A DNA stretch of 64,000 bases from Cyclobacteriaceae bacterium (GTDB taxonomy: Bacteria; Bacteroidota; Bacteroidia; Cytophagales; Cyclobacteriaceae): positions 248,001 through 312,000 of the forward strand of contig JANQEU010000104.1 in assembly GCA_028278225.1 (NCBI GenBank), in the 5' to 3' direction. Under the pieces are notes generated by a model. That model was not told the DNA's origin and did not search any database. It was given only the letters and a program-made list of their open reading frames with translations. Made by a program: the position numbers and the translations under genes. Within the stretch, counting starts at the first letter, position 1. The number at the start of each line of letters is the position of its first letter. Below, piece by piece: positions 26,282-33,926 of the stretch.

Positions 26282-26376
26282 GAATAGCAAATTCAGAATT
26301 GATGTTTAATTTAAAGAATTTCTATCGCTATTCTAAAGGAGAGCGTTATGAACTACATATCACGGAATCAAACGAA

Positions 26377-27141
26377 TTAATCGTCACTCTCAGTCTCCTC
26401 CTTCTCCTTATCCACTTGGTTTAAAGATTCGACGAAAAGTTTCATGAGTCTCGACGGTCTGTTTCGATGGTTTTGAAGAAGGTAGAGTAATATTGTCAAT
26501 ACAACTGCACTGATAGAAATCCAAAAACTTATTGTTGATCTATCTAAATATTTAGTTACTAGAAGATTTCTATTATGTAGTTCATCGGCAATTCTTATTA
26601 TGTCAGTCTGAATTTTTATGTAGTCATTCCCTGATTTTATTCTGACATTTTCAAAATCATTTTTTTGATTGTATTCGAGTTTATCAAATGGATTGGTTTG
26701 TCTATGAATCGTAATTATTGAATTGAGTTTTGTTAGGTAAATAGAATCTAGCTCTGTATTCAAAAAATAGTCCGATTTCATGTCATCTAAAATTTGAGAT
26801 AAAGGAGTTTCAACCAAATAGTTATTTTCACTTGCCTTTCCCGAAAAAGTTTCTAGGATATTTGGTCTTCTATTTGACCTATTCTTATAGATATTTTTTA
26901 TTACATCCAAATCTCCATTATTCATGATTACTGTTTTCAAACTATCCTTTATGGATTTGGGGAAATATTCTTTATTGTAGTTACCACTAAATATCCCAAC
27001 TCCTGCAACCATGGTAATCGCGACAGCAATCGTTACCATGAGGTTCGTTAATAAAGACAGTAAAATTTTCAACTGTTTTTGATCTTTTTCCGCCTTCTTA
27101 CTCAATTCTGAAAGGGAAATATTTGTGCCATCAGAACTCAT
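26377..27141 (-). CDS. Two-TM membrane protein of unknown function
   Basis: 254 residues, no recognised family. TM helix 1 is near residues 24-50 (LLSLLTNLMVTIAVAITMVAGVGIF) and TM helix 2 near 205-225 (FWISISAVVLTILLYLL), which would place the ~150-residue middle part on one side of the membrane and a short acidic tail (KEKEETESDD) on the other. A+T-rich. First of three same-strand accessory genes, upstream of the membrane-anchored GIY-YIG-like gene; the two could act together at the membrane, but only position supports this. Confidence 0.72.
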   Translation of the reverse strand: MSSDGTNISLSELSKKAEKDQKQLKILLSLLTNLMVTIAVAITMVAGVGIFSGNYNKEYFPKSIKDSLKTVIMNNGDLDVIKNIYKNRSNRRPNILETFSGKASENNYLVETPLSQILDDMKSDYFLNTELDSIYLTKLNSIITIHRQTNPFDKLEYNQKNDFENVRIKSGNDYIKIQTDIIRIADELHNRNLLVTKYLDRSTISFWISISAVVLTILLYLLQNHRNRPSRLMKLFVESLNQVDKEKEETESDD

Positions 27142-27253
27142 AATTTTCCATAAATTGGTTTAGTGTGATTTTAGTAAAGTTTAAAATCAATACAAAGCCA
27201 AAACCGATGATTATGGACTAGGTGTTAGGCAAAATGTTAGGTACATAAAACAG

Positions 27254-27281
27254 AAGGAGTTACAATTTTATGTAACTCCTT
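27254..27281. repeat. Perfect hairpin beside tRNA remnant
   Basis: AAGGAGTTAC and GTAACTCCTT form a perfect 10-bp stem with an 8-nt A+T loop. There is no T-run directly after it on either strand, so a terminator role is uncertain. It lies just outside the tRNA 3'-end fragment. Confidence 0.5.
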
Positions 27282-27291
27282 GACTATCAAT

Positions 27292-27346
27292 GTGGGCCCA
27301 CCAGGGCTCCCCGACTTGTGTCGGGGTAAACTCCTCGCCCTGGTGG
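27292..27346 (-). pseudogene. tRNA 3'-end fragment interrupted by a palindrome
   Basis: 27292-27309 is identical over 18 nt to the 3' end of the intact tRNA (27386-27403), covering the acceptor 3' strand and half of the T arm. It breaks off at the T loop, where a perfect stem CCCCGAC / GTCGGGG with TTGT loop begins (27309-27326). The fragment's CCACCAGGGC is matched by an inverted GCCCTGGTGG at 27337-27346, so the whole block can fold back on itself. It reads as a decayed tRNA copy or an attachment-site remnant. Confidence 0.65.
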
Positions 27347-27353
27347 TGATAAA

Positions 27354-27379
27354 TAAAAAAACCTCGCTTTCGCGAGGTT
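27354..27379 (-). terminator. Rho-independent terminator of the tRNA gene
   Basis: On the minus strand, 8 nt after the tRNA, the stem AACCTCGC / GCGAGGTT with GAAA tetraloop is followed by a run of T residues. Strong canonical terminator. Confidence 0.85.
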
Positions 27380-27386
27380 AATCACG

Positions 27387-27460
27387 TGGGCCCACCAGGG
27401 CTCGAACCTGGGACCCCCTGATTATGAGTCAGGTGCTCTAACCAACTGAGCTATGGGCCC
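27387..27460 (-). tRNA. tRNA with CAT anticodon (Met or lysidine-modified Ile)
   Basis: 74-nt cloverleaf: acceptor GGGCCCA paired with TGGGCCC, D arm GCTC/GAGC, anticodon stem CCTGA/TCAGG with loop CTCATAA (anticodon CAT), variable loop, and T arm CCAGG-GTTCGAG-CCTGG. CCA is not encoded. It is not an initiator type, since the acceptor starts with a paired G1. Elongator Met and the Ile tRNA that is read as AUA after lysidine modification cannot be told apart with certainty by eye. It is followed by a strong terminator and flanked on both sides by decayed tRNA pieces. Confidence 0.93.
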
Positions 27461-27547
27461 GAATTTTTCTTATTCGAGTTTCGGTTCTCGAATTTTCCAT
27501 ACCCCCTTGGCTGGCCGCCCGCAACTATTCGTTCAAGTCAGGTGCTC

Positions 27548-27579
27548 CCCGCCCGAACGTACCGTCCGGTACGGGCGGG
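27548..27579. repeat. G+C-rich palindrome inserted in the decayed tRNA
   Basis: Imperfect palindrome with outer arms CCCGCCCG / CGGGCGGG and inner TACC / GGTA around GTCC. It follows directly after GGTGCTC, which in the intact tRNA continues without interruption to TAACCAAC, so its boundaries are sharp. Confidence 0.6.
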
Positions 27580-27597
27580 TAACCAACCGGGCTGAGC

Positions 27598-27616
27598 CCT
27601 GCCTGCCGCAGGCAGG
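27598..27616. repeat. CCTGCCTGC palindrome inserted in the decayed tRNA
   Basis: Perfect inverted repeat with 9-bp arms CCTGCCTGC / GCAGGCAGG around a single C. It interrupts the tRNA copy between GCTGAG and TATGGGCCC. REP-like by appearance. Confidence 0.6.
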
Positions 27617-27837
27617 TATGGGCCCTGTTTCGGTTACAAATTTAACGCATTAACAGCTACCTTTCCCAATTGTTCTGCAGCCTGAAAACAGGAGCGCAAT
27701 TTTAGTCGAATTCAGCGACTCCAGCAAACAAAAATCCGCGTTTTAATTAACTCCCTAATTCAATAAAAATCAGCGGTTTCATAAAGCGGTGGTTTGGCGA
27801 TACATTTTGAAATTCTTACAATAGTTTCTTGTAGTTT

Positions 27838-27885
27838 GTTAGATATTTGTAATTTTATGTTAGAAATTAATAAGTAAAATCTAAC
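27838..27885. promoter_or_regulatory. Phased heptamers upstream of the AbiE pair
   Basis: GTTAGAT (27838-27844), GTTAGAA (27859-27865) and the inverted ATCTAAC (27879-27885) have centres 21 and 20 bp apart, two helical turns each, and end 22 nt before the antitoxin ATG. AbiEi antitoxins are known to repress their own promoter by binding inverted repeats, so these are candidate AbiEi sites. No unambiguous -7/-33 pair was found. Confidence 0.5.
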
Positions 27886-27907
27886 AGAATAGATTGATTA
27901 CTCTGAC

Positions 27908-28501
27908 ATGAATATAGATCAGGAAATACAGAATGCTATCCGAAAAGCTGGTGATGGCGAATTAATTTTTAGCGAAGATTTTCGATATACACATAAACCT
28001 GATGCAGTAAACACTGCATTAAGCAGAGCTGCTAAACTCAAAAAAATTAGGCGAATTGCCAATGGCATTTATGTCAAACCTAAAAAAGGAACTATCGTCC
28101 CATATATCATGCCAACGGCTGAGGAAGTTGCCAGGGCTATTGCCAAAAGAGACAGAATCCGAATCTTACCAAGTGGACCATACGCTCTTTATCAGTTGGG
28201 ACTTTCAACACAAATTCCGGCCAACATAGTCTTCCTGACCGACGGATTTCGCAAGAAATACAAAGTTGGAAAGAACTCAATTCAGTTTAAGCCTACTACT
28301 CCAAAGCTTCTTTCAGTTAAAGGAGAATATAGTAGTTTGGTCATAATGGCATTGAAAGAGATTGGAAAACAAAATGTCGATGCGGAAACCAAGAAAAAGA
28401 TGATTGATATTCTGAAACAAGAAGATCCTCGTATTCTGGAATTCGATATTGCCGCATCCCCTGTATGGATAGGAGAAATTATGGCAAAAGCATTAGATTA
28501 A
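27908..28501 (+). CDS. abiEi: AbiEi-type antitoxin / DUF6088 regulator
   Basis: 197 residues. The N-terminus is a winged helix (DAVNTALSRAAKLKKIRRIANGIYVKP), which in AbiEi proteins binds the operon's own promoter; a C-terminal domain follows (DRIRILPSGPYALYQLGLSTQIPANIVFLTDG), as in DUF6088/AbiEi antitoxins. It neutralises the nucleotidyltransferase toxin encoded 1 nt downstream and represses the pair. Three GTTAGAT-like heptamers lie upstream. The pair sits beside a tRNA and other accessory genes, a usual place for abortive-infection modules. Confidence 0.88.
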   Translation: MNIDQEIQNAIRKAGDGELIFSEDFRYTHKPDAVNTALSRAAKLKKIRRIANGIYVKPKKGTIVPYIMPTAEEVARAIAKRDRIRILPSGPYALYQLGLSTQIPANIVFLTDGFRKKYKVGKNSIQFKPTTPKLLSVKGEYSSLVIMALKEIGKQNVDAETKKKMIDILKQEDPRILEFDIAASPVWIGEIMAKALD

Positions 28502-28502
28502 T

Positions 28503-29519
28503 ATGGGATATTACAATTTCTATCAACTTGGAAATGGAGAGAAGAAGCAAATATTTGAGTTTATCGAATATCAGCACGGCTTGCCAGCCTTTGCCGTGGA
28601 AAAAGACTGGTGGGTGGTGGTGACATTAGATCTATTATTCAAAACAAGTATCAAAGATCACCTGGTGTTCAAAGGAGGAACTTCCTTAAGCAAAGCATGG
28701 CAACTACTTGATCGCTTTTCCGAAGATATTGATTTGGGTGTTGATCGCTCATTTTTCGGCTATGAAGGGGAGATATCCAACCGGGCGATCAATCGACTGA
28801 GAGCAGATGCAAGAGCCTATTTTCAAAAAAATCTGATTCCGGAGTTACAAGAGCTTTTTATAAACAGGGGGTTTGATGTGAGCCTTGAGCTTGAAAGTAA
28901 TGGAAACGAAAACCAGGATCCAGCAATAGTTCTTGTGGAATATCCTGTAGTGACAGACAATGATTCTTATGTAGACCCTCGCGTGAAAATTGAAATTGGA
29001 TCGAGATCCTTGAGAGAGCCTTCAGAACTCCGTTCCATTAGAAGTTTGGTAAGTGCGTATTTCCAAAGTGAGGAATTTGCAGACAATCCAATAAAGATCC
29101 CTTGCGTGACTGCTGAACGAACATTCATTGAAAAACTCTTTATCATGCATGAGGTTACAAAGCTTGAGAGCAAGAATAAGAATCCTGGCAGGTTGTCCAG
29201 ACATATGTACGATCTTTACCAACTTAATCGCACAAAAATCGGTGAACAAGCTTTTCAGGACCCTCAATTAATTGATGCTTTGATTGCACATAGAAGAAAA
29301 TTCTACCGAATCAAGGAGCTTGATTATGATCAACACTATCCTCCTTCATTTGATCCTATCCCTCCTACTGAATTTCTGGACAACTGGAAAAAGGATTATC
29401 GTGCAATGCAGGAGAACATGATTTATGGGGAGAAAGAAATTTCCTTCGATGAACTGCTTACGACGCTTAACCATCTTCGTGATACTTACAATAACTTATC
29501 CTTAACCAGATCCTGCTGA
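28503..29519 (+). CDS. abiEii: AbiEii/AbiGii-type nucleotidyltransferase toxin
   Basis: 338 residues, DNA polymerase beta-like nucleotidyltransferase fold. VFKGGTSLSKAW is the GG-S active-site motif and FSEDIDLGV the D-x-D metal-binding block; VKIEIGSRS and a conserved lysine region (ERTFIEKLFIMHE) follow as in AbiEii. Such toxins block growth during phage infection, in studied relatives by nucleotide addition to tRNA acceptor ends. It begins 1 nt after the antitoxin stop, so the genes are coupled. Complete, with no missing motif seen. Confidence 0.9.
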   Translation: MGYYNFYQLGNGEKKQIFEFIEYQHGLPAFAVEKDWWVVVTLDLLFKTSIKDHLVFKGGTSLSKAWQLLDRFSEDIDLGVDRSFFGYEGEISNRAINRLRADARAYFQKNLIPELQELFINRGFDVSLELESNGNENQDPAIVLVEYPVVTDNDSYVDPRVKIEIGSRSLREPSELRSIRSLVSAYFQSEEFADNPIKIPCVTAERTFIEKLFIMHEVTKLESKNKNPGRLSRHMYDLYQLNRTKIGEQAFQDPQLIDALIAHRRKFYRIKELDYDQHYPPSFDPIPPTEFLDNWKKDYRAMQENMIYGEKEISFDELLTTLNHLRDTYNNLSLTRSC

Positions 29520-29541
29520 TGTAAAAAACAATTGGTTTTGT

Positions 29542-29727
29542 TTAACTCCTCTTCCTGCGATAACCAGGGTGGTATTGAGTAGCATATGGCATTGAACAAA
29601 TCGGACAATCGAAGTTTTTAGTCATCAAAGTCTCTAAAAACTTGGGATTGGTAATATTTTTCATTGAGAATTGAACGAAATTTTCCTTACTCTTCTCTAA
29701 TCTGAGACATTCATCAGCATTAATCAT
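29542..29727 (-). CDS. Small unknown protein with CPIC motif
   Basis: 61 residues from an ATG. It has a charged helical N-terminal half and a C-terminal FDCPICSMPYATQYHPGYRR with one C-x-x-C pair. No family recognised. It runs opposite to the AbiE genes, 22 nt from the toxin stop. A 35-residue ORF with a hydrophobic N-terminus lies 5 nt upstream on the same strand, so the two may form a small operon. Coding status is uncertain. Confidence 0.4.
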   Translation of the reverse strand: MINADECLRLEKSKENFVQFSMKNITNPKFLETLMTKNFDCPICSMPYATQYHPGYRRKRS

Positions 29728-29732
29728 ATGAT

Positions 29733-29840
29733 CTAAGGATATTTCTTAGTATCTAGTTCGGAGGAATCGTCAACTGAAAATACGCTTTCCGGTAGTTTAT
29801 ATGTCCCAATGATTAGAGCCACAGCAACAATAAGGTTCAT
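29733..29840 (-). CDS. Tiny ORF, possible secreted or membrane peptide
   Basis: 35 codons: ATG, a hydrophobic stretch NLIVAVALIIGTY, then a hydrophilic acidic tail ending DTKKYP and TAG. It resembles a short membrane or secreted peptide. It sits 5 nt upstream of the 61-residue ORF on the same strand. Chance ORFs of this size are common, so support is the hydrophobic pattern and the tight spacing only. Confidence 0.3.
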   Translation of the reverse strand: MNLIVAVALIIGTYKLPESVFSVDDSSELDTKKYP

Positions 29841-30163
29841 GATTTTTGAATTTTAAATTTCACAAATATTGTATCTTATTGGCCCGACTCAGGGAATGAA
29901 TATGTCTGAAAAGATAGGAGGAGATTTTCTCTCCTGGTTGGGATCAGAACTTAATCAACACCCGGAGACAGGTTAATATAAAGTTGTCAAAATTCAGTTC
30001 GTCTTACAGAAAAATTCTATCTGATACCAGAGCATTTAGTGTTATGTCAAACCCCACTTTCAGCACATTATCCCCCCTTTACCAACCGCAGAAAAAAAAC
30101 TGACCCATATCATTTGAAAAGATTACTGAAATATAGAAATTGGAAGGTGTCAAATTCAGTTTG
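29841..30163. other. Gap without recognised gene
   Basis: A+T-rich spacer between the small ORFs and the lipoprotein gene. I see no RNA gene, strong hairpin or clear promoter pair in it. An in-frame TTG at 30140 is a less likely start of the next gene. Confidence 0.4.
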
Positions 30164-30562
30164 ATGTCACGGTTAAAGAAATTATTTGCGCTGCTAATTG
30201 GAGTTTTTTTTCTGCCTGGTTGTGTAGTCTACAACATATCCGTACCATCGGATAAAATTGATCAGGCAGTCGACTGGAATGGCGGCATAATGGTTGTTGG
30301 TCATTCAAATGAAACCCTGGAGCTTCTCAGCATACGCAAGGACTCGGCAGGAAATTATATCGGCTACAGGGAATTTTTTTCTAACCAGTCAAATACTTCG
30401 AAAGGCCAGGACATTCCCCTGGATGTGAGAAACATAAAGGAGATCCGCCTGGAAAACAAGTCCATGAGCAGGCTCAAAACGAATCTGACATATGGCGCTA
30501 TCGGGGCAGGTATGATTGGGTTTGGCGTGATCTGGATGGCCCTGAAGAAAGAAGCCGATTAA
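30164..30562 (+). CDS. Putative lipoprotein with C-terminal TM segment
   Basis: About 132 residues from the ATG giving MSRLKKLFALLIGVFFLPGC, a lipoprotein signal with the lipidated cysteine in PGC. The middle part is a small mixed domain (LDVRNIKEIRLENKSMS). Near the C-terminus YGAIGAGMIGFGVIWMAL is a glycine-rich hydrophobic helix. The architecture matches small Bacteroidota envelope proteins of unknown function; I cannot assign a role. Convergent with the following hydrolase gene at 12 nt. Confidence 0.7.
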   Translation: MSRLKKLFALLIGVFFLPGCVVYNISVPSDKIDQAVDWNGGIMVVGHSNETLELLSIRKDSAGNYIGYREFFSNQSNTSKGQDIPLDVRNIKEIRLENKSMSRLKTNLTYGAIGAGMIGFGVIWMALKKEAD

Positions 30563-30574
30563 ATCCGGAACCCT

Positions 30575-31321
30575 TTACCTGCCGGAATGGGATCCCTCGC
30601 CCAAAAGAATTTCATTCAGTAATTGGCTGATCTCTCTGGCTCTCGTCAAAGTCATCATGTGAGAGCCGTTTTCAATAATAAAATCCGGATCACGGATATT
30701 TCTCAACGGAAGGGTGTGGTCATTATCCCCATGGATATGTACAACATCTTTGTCATTACGCCTTCTCTCCCACCTGATGATCAGCCTGACCGTTCTCTTG
30801 ATATACCTTGGACTCTTCGCATTCATCATGCTTTTAAAGACTTCCCGGTTGTTCCTGCTATCCGGTTCCACTACCGGCTGAAGTATTTTGGCGCCGGCGA
30901 ATTGGACAAATGCCGGAATGATCTCATTCAGTGGAATGAACCTCATGAACCTGTACCTGAATGGTAATTCTTTTCTGTTCTTGCAGCTTGAAATGATCAC
31001 CGTCTTTTCCGGATCCAGTATTTCATTGAGCTCCGCACACATCATTCCCCCCAACGAAACCCCTACCAGGAAGTAATTTTCCGTGGTGTCTATTTTCTGC
31101 GCATGCTGAACGGCAAATTCCTTCAGGGAGATCTTTCTTTCCGGGGTACCGTATTCGATGAAGGTCTTTTTAAAAGACGGATCTATGTCGAGGGAGTCAA
31201 ACAGCCTTTTATCCGCACCCTGCCCTGAAAAAAAATAGATGGTCCCCCGGTCCTGGGCAGGAGCCAATTGCGGTCCCAGACAAAATACAAGGACTAAAAC
31301 CGCCAGGCTCTCCCTTCGCAT
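30575..31321 (-). CDS. Exported alpha/beta hydrolase
   Basis: Signal peptide (LAVLVLVFCLGPQLAPAQ), then a compact alpha/beta hydrolase of ~225 residues. IYFFSGQGADKRLF replaces the usual HGxG oxyanion loop, GVSLGGMM carries the nucleophile serine, HIHGDNDHTLP the aspartate, and ENGSHMMT the histidine. The triad appears complete. The short cap and the FSGxGxD loop are typical of a Bacteroidota family often annotated only as alpha/beta hydrolase; the substrate is unknown. It is a single-gene unit. Confidence 0.82.
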   Translation of the reverse strand: MRRESLAVLVLVFCLGPQLAPAQDRGTIYFFSGQGADKRLFDSLDIDPSFKKTFIEYGTPERKISLKEFAVQHAQKIDTTENYFLVGVSLGGMMCAELNEILDPEKTVIISSCKNRKELPFRYRFMRFIPLNEIIPAFVQFAGAKILQPVVEPDSRNNREVFKSMMNAKSPRYIKRTVRLIIRWERRRNDKDVVHIHGDNDHTLPLRNIRDPDFIIENGSHMMTLTRAREISQLLNEILLGEGSHSGR

Positions 31322-31400
31322 ACTGTACCGGTATGTTAAATAAAAAGTCAGCTGGATACCTGGTGATCCGTCCCGGATAGTATCCGCGCCTTTCTTTTTA

Positions 31401-32360
31401 TTAGTTTACCCTTGTTATCGGATCACGCCCCGCCAGTACTTCCGTAATGTTCCTGGCAGCTATCAGTGCCATGTTATTACGTGTATCAAAAGTGGCGCTG
31501 GCAATATGCGGACAAGCCACCACATTTTTCAGTTCCAATAGTCCCTCCGCCGCCTTCGGTTCAAATTCGTAAACATCAAGGCCCGCAGAAGCGATATCTC
31601 CATTCTGAAGCGCTTTGACCAGCGCCTTCTCATCGATCACCGGGCCCCTGGACGAATTGATCAGGACTGCCGAGTCCTTCATCAGGGTCAGTTCCCGTTC
31701 ACCGATCAGGTGGGTTGTCTCAGGTGATAGAAAAACATGAAGTGACACAAAATCCGATTCCTTCAACAACTCATCTAATTCAACCTTTTTCGCGCCCAGT
31801 TTGGTTTCGAGTTCTTCATTTCTGCGCACATCTGCGTACAATACTTTCATATTAAACCCTGCGGACTTCAGGGCAAAGTTCGTCCCTATGCGACCGGCGC
31901 CGATGATACCCAGTGTCCGGCCGGTAATATCCTTTCCAATAAACTGAAGCGGTCCCCACCCATCCCATTTTCCACTTCTCATATGGGCGTCACTTTCCAC
32001 AATCCTTCTTGCGGTCGAAAACAATAACGACCATGCCATATCCGCCGTAGCATCATCCAGCACTCCCGGTGTATTTGACACGACGATATTGCGCTTTCTG
32101 GCCGCTTCCAGGTCTAGGTTGTTAAAACCAACTGCCATGTTTGCAAAGATCCTGCATTGCGGCCCGGCCGCTTCATATACCTGATCATTTATGATATCCG
32201 TCAACAGACATAAGACAGCGTCCCGGCCTTTTACCTTTTCCAGCAATTCACCGGGTTCGAGCACGTGATCGTCCGGATTGATCTCCACCTTGTCGCAATG
32301 AGCTTTCAAATGTTCAATTCCTGCTTCAGGAATCATCCGGGTGACATATACATTACTCAT
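31401..32360 (-). CDS. D-2-hydroxyacid dehydrogenase (glyoxylate/hydroxypyruvate reductase type)
   Basis: 319 residues of the D-isomer-specific 2-hydroxyacid dehydrogenase family. TLGIIGAGRIGTNFA is the NAD(P) motif, INSSRGPVIDEKALVKAL the region with the catalytic arginine, and ACPHIASAT contains the catalytic histidine. It is closest in appearance to D-glycerate dehydrogenases and glyoxylate/hydroxypyruvate reductases. Its ATG shares one base with the stop of the upstream aminotransferase (TGATG), so the two are coupled. A joint step, amino acid to keto acid to hydroxy acid (for example serine to hydroxypyruvate to glycerate), is a reasonable inference. Confidence 0.88.
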   Translation of the reverse strand: MSNVYVTRMIPEAGIEHLKAHCDKVEINPDDHVLEPGELLEKVKGRDAVLCLLTDIINDQVYEAAGPQCRIFANMAVGFNNLDLEAARKRNIVVSNTPGVLDDATADMAWSLLFSTARRIVESDAHMRSGKWDGWGPLQFIGKDITGRTLGIIGAGRIGTNFALKSAGFNMKVLYADVRRNEELETKLGAKKVELDELLKESDFVSLHVFLSPETTHLIGERELTLMKDSAVLINSSRGPVIDEKALVKALQNGDIASAGLDVYEFEPKAAEGLLELKNVVACPHIASATFDTRNNMALIAARNITEVLAGRDPITRVN

Positions 32361-33568
32361 CAGCTATATACTTTGTCCAGTTCAAGATATGATTTCAACC
32401 TTGTAAGCCCTTCCTGTATGTCCCCGACATCGATTCCCGAATAGGCAAAGCGCACATATTTTTCCTTTTCCTCCCCTACTTCACGGCCAAAGTGCAACCG
32501 GGTACAAAACGAAACGCCGGTATTCTCAAGAACGGCTCTTCTGAAGTCATGGTAATCATCTATTTTCAGGTTTGCCATGGCCCCGGTCACATTTGGGAAA
32601 AGATAGAATGTTGCATCAGGTTTGAAACATGTTACCCCCTCAATATCATTTAGCAGTGAAACTGCCACATCCCTTCGGGCATGCAATACTTCGGCGATCC
32701 TTTGAGATCCCGACTGATCGCCGGTAAGGGCTTCAATACCCCCGTACTGTATAAAGTGGTTGGTGCAGGACTCGTGGTTGACATTGATCTTTGCAATAAC
32801 TGAAATAATGTCCTCCGGTCCCACTGCCGCACCCAGACGCCAGCCCGTCATAGCATATTTTTTTGAAAAGGTGTAAAGAATGACAGTGCGCTCCTCCATC
32901 CCCGGAAAACTTACAATGGACCGGGATTTCCCCGTGTAGCGAATGTCAAAATATGCCTCATCCGCAAGGACGTATAAATTGTGTTTTACCGCCATTTCAG
33001 CGAGTCTTCGCAGTTCTTCTTCCGTCGATTCCGCACCGCTGGGATTCTGAAGATTGTTAAATACCAATATCCTGGTTTTAGGGGTGATCAGGTTTTCGAT
33101 GGCATCCACATCCAGCGTAAAGTTTTCATCGCCTTCATTGAAGGCATAAGGTACCGCAACGCCGCCGTGAAACTCTATTTGACTTTCGTAGATGGGATAG
33201 CCGGGGTTTGGGTAAAGCACCTCGTCTCCGTGATTCATCAGCGAAAGAATGAACTTACCAATTACAGGTTTACCCCCCGGCTGGATGGCAACATTCTCCG
33301 CCTTGTAGCTGGTATTATGCGTTTTATTAATGTCCTCGGCAAGCAATTCCCTGAGCTGAGGCACCCCGGCGGCAGGGCAATATCCTGTCTTTCCGTCTTT
33401 TATGGCCCTGAATATCGCCTCCGTTATATTTTCCGGAGTGGGTATATTCATATCACCCAGATGGAATGGAAATACTCTGTTTCCTTCTGCCGCAAAAGCA
33501 GCAGCTTCTCCCGAGACTTTAAATGCGGTTTCCGTCCCAAGATTTTGGATTCTGTTTGCAGTAATCAT
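32360..33568 (-). CDS. PLP-dependent class I/II aminotransferase
   Basis: 402 residues, fold type I aminotransferase. The PLP lysine is in YTFSKKYAMTGWRLGAAVG; NNLQNPSGAE supplies the asparagine, LADEAYFDI the aspartate/tyrosine contacts, and VRFAYSG the C-terminal arginine for the substrate carboxylate. General aspartate-aminotransferase-like family; substrate not clear from sequence. It overlaps the 2-hydroxyacid dehydrogenase gene by one nucleotide. It is read divergently from gltB, which makes the amino donor glutamate. Confidence 0.88.
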   Translation of the reverse strand: MITANRIQNLGTETAFKVSGEAAAFAAEGNRVFPFHLGDMNIPTPENITEAIFRAIKDGKTGYCPAAGVPQLRELLAEDINKTHNTSYKAENVAIQPGGKPVIGKFILSLMNHGDEVLYPNPGYPIYESQIEFHGGVAVPYAFNEGDENFTLDVDAIENLITPKTRILVFNNLQNPSGAESTEEELRRLAEMAVKHNLYVLADEAYFDIRYTGKSRSIVSFPGMEERTVILYTFSKKYAMTGWRLGAAVGPEDIISVIAKINVNHESCTNHFIQYGGIEALTGDQSGSQRIAEVLHARRDVAVSLLNDIEGVTCFKPDATFYLFPNVTGAMANLKIDDYHDFRRAVLENTGVSFCTRLHFGREVGEEKEKYVRFAYSGIDVGDIQEGLTRLKSYLELDKVYS

Positions 33569-33926
33569 AGTGGAAAGGGTTAATGTCTGTTAATGTAAAT
33601 TTAAATTTTACAAAAAAAAGTTGGGTGTAAACTGCTCAATATCAACCGGATTCATGTAATAGATCATTCAATTACACGGAAAACCGCCTGAAAAGCGGCT
33701 TAAAATTGCTTATTTGCCACATAACATGCCTGTCGTTGAAAATATTTCAATTTGGTAATCCATCATCCCAACGGTTTTGAAAGATTTTGAGTGAAATCGC
33801 AGGGAAATTTTCACAATTAAAATAATATTCCATCTTCCATCATTTATGCAAAATATCCTCTTGACATAGGCTTCTTATGTGGTATTTTCGAAGCTTCGTT
33901 TAACCACAATTTTTCAAAATTTCCGT
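33569..33926. other. Divergent gap before gltB
   Basis: Holds the promoters of the aminotransferase operon (minus) and gltB (plus). It is A+T-rich. Apart from the candidate gltB promoter at 33861-33890 I see no repeat, hairpin or small gene. An in-frame GTG at 33879 would extend GltB by 16 residues but lies in front of the usual GltB N-terminus. Confidence 0.45.
33861..33890 (+). promoter_or_regulatory. Candidate gltB promoter
   Basis: TTG at 33861-33863 and, after 19 nt, TATTTTCG at 33883-33890, one mismatch from the Bacteroidota -7 consensus TAnnTTTG. Transcription would begin near 33897, about 30 nt before the chosen gltB ATG. Confidence 0.45.

Larger units (their letters stand above)
27487..27625 (-). 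pseudogene. Decayed tRNA copy with two palindromic insertions
   Basis: In plus-strand order the blocks CTCGAA, ACCCCCT, AGTCAGGTGCTC, TAACCAAC, GCTGAG and TATGGGCCC occur in the same order as in the intact tRNA next door, but are separated by foreign sequence. Two of the inserts are palindromes (27548-27579 and 27598-27616). The copy runs from the T loop to the 5' end, the part missing from the fragment at 27292. No functional tRNA can fold from it. Confidence 0.65.

Noticed and set aside
24612-27386. Complete integrative element with tRNA attachment site
   Set aside because: The 18-nt tRNA repeat lies only about 90 nt from the intact tRNA, no second copy is seen at the far end near 24.7 kb, and no integrase is encoded.
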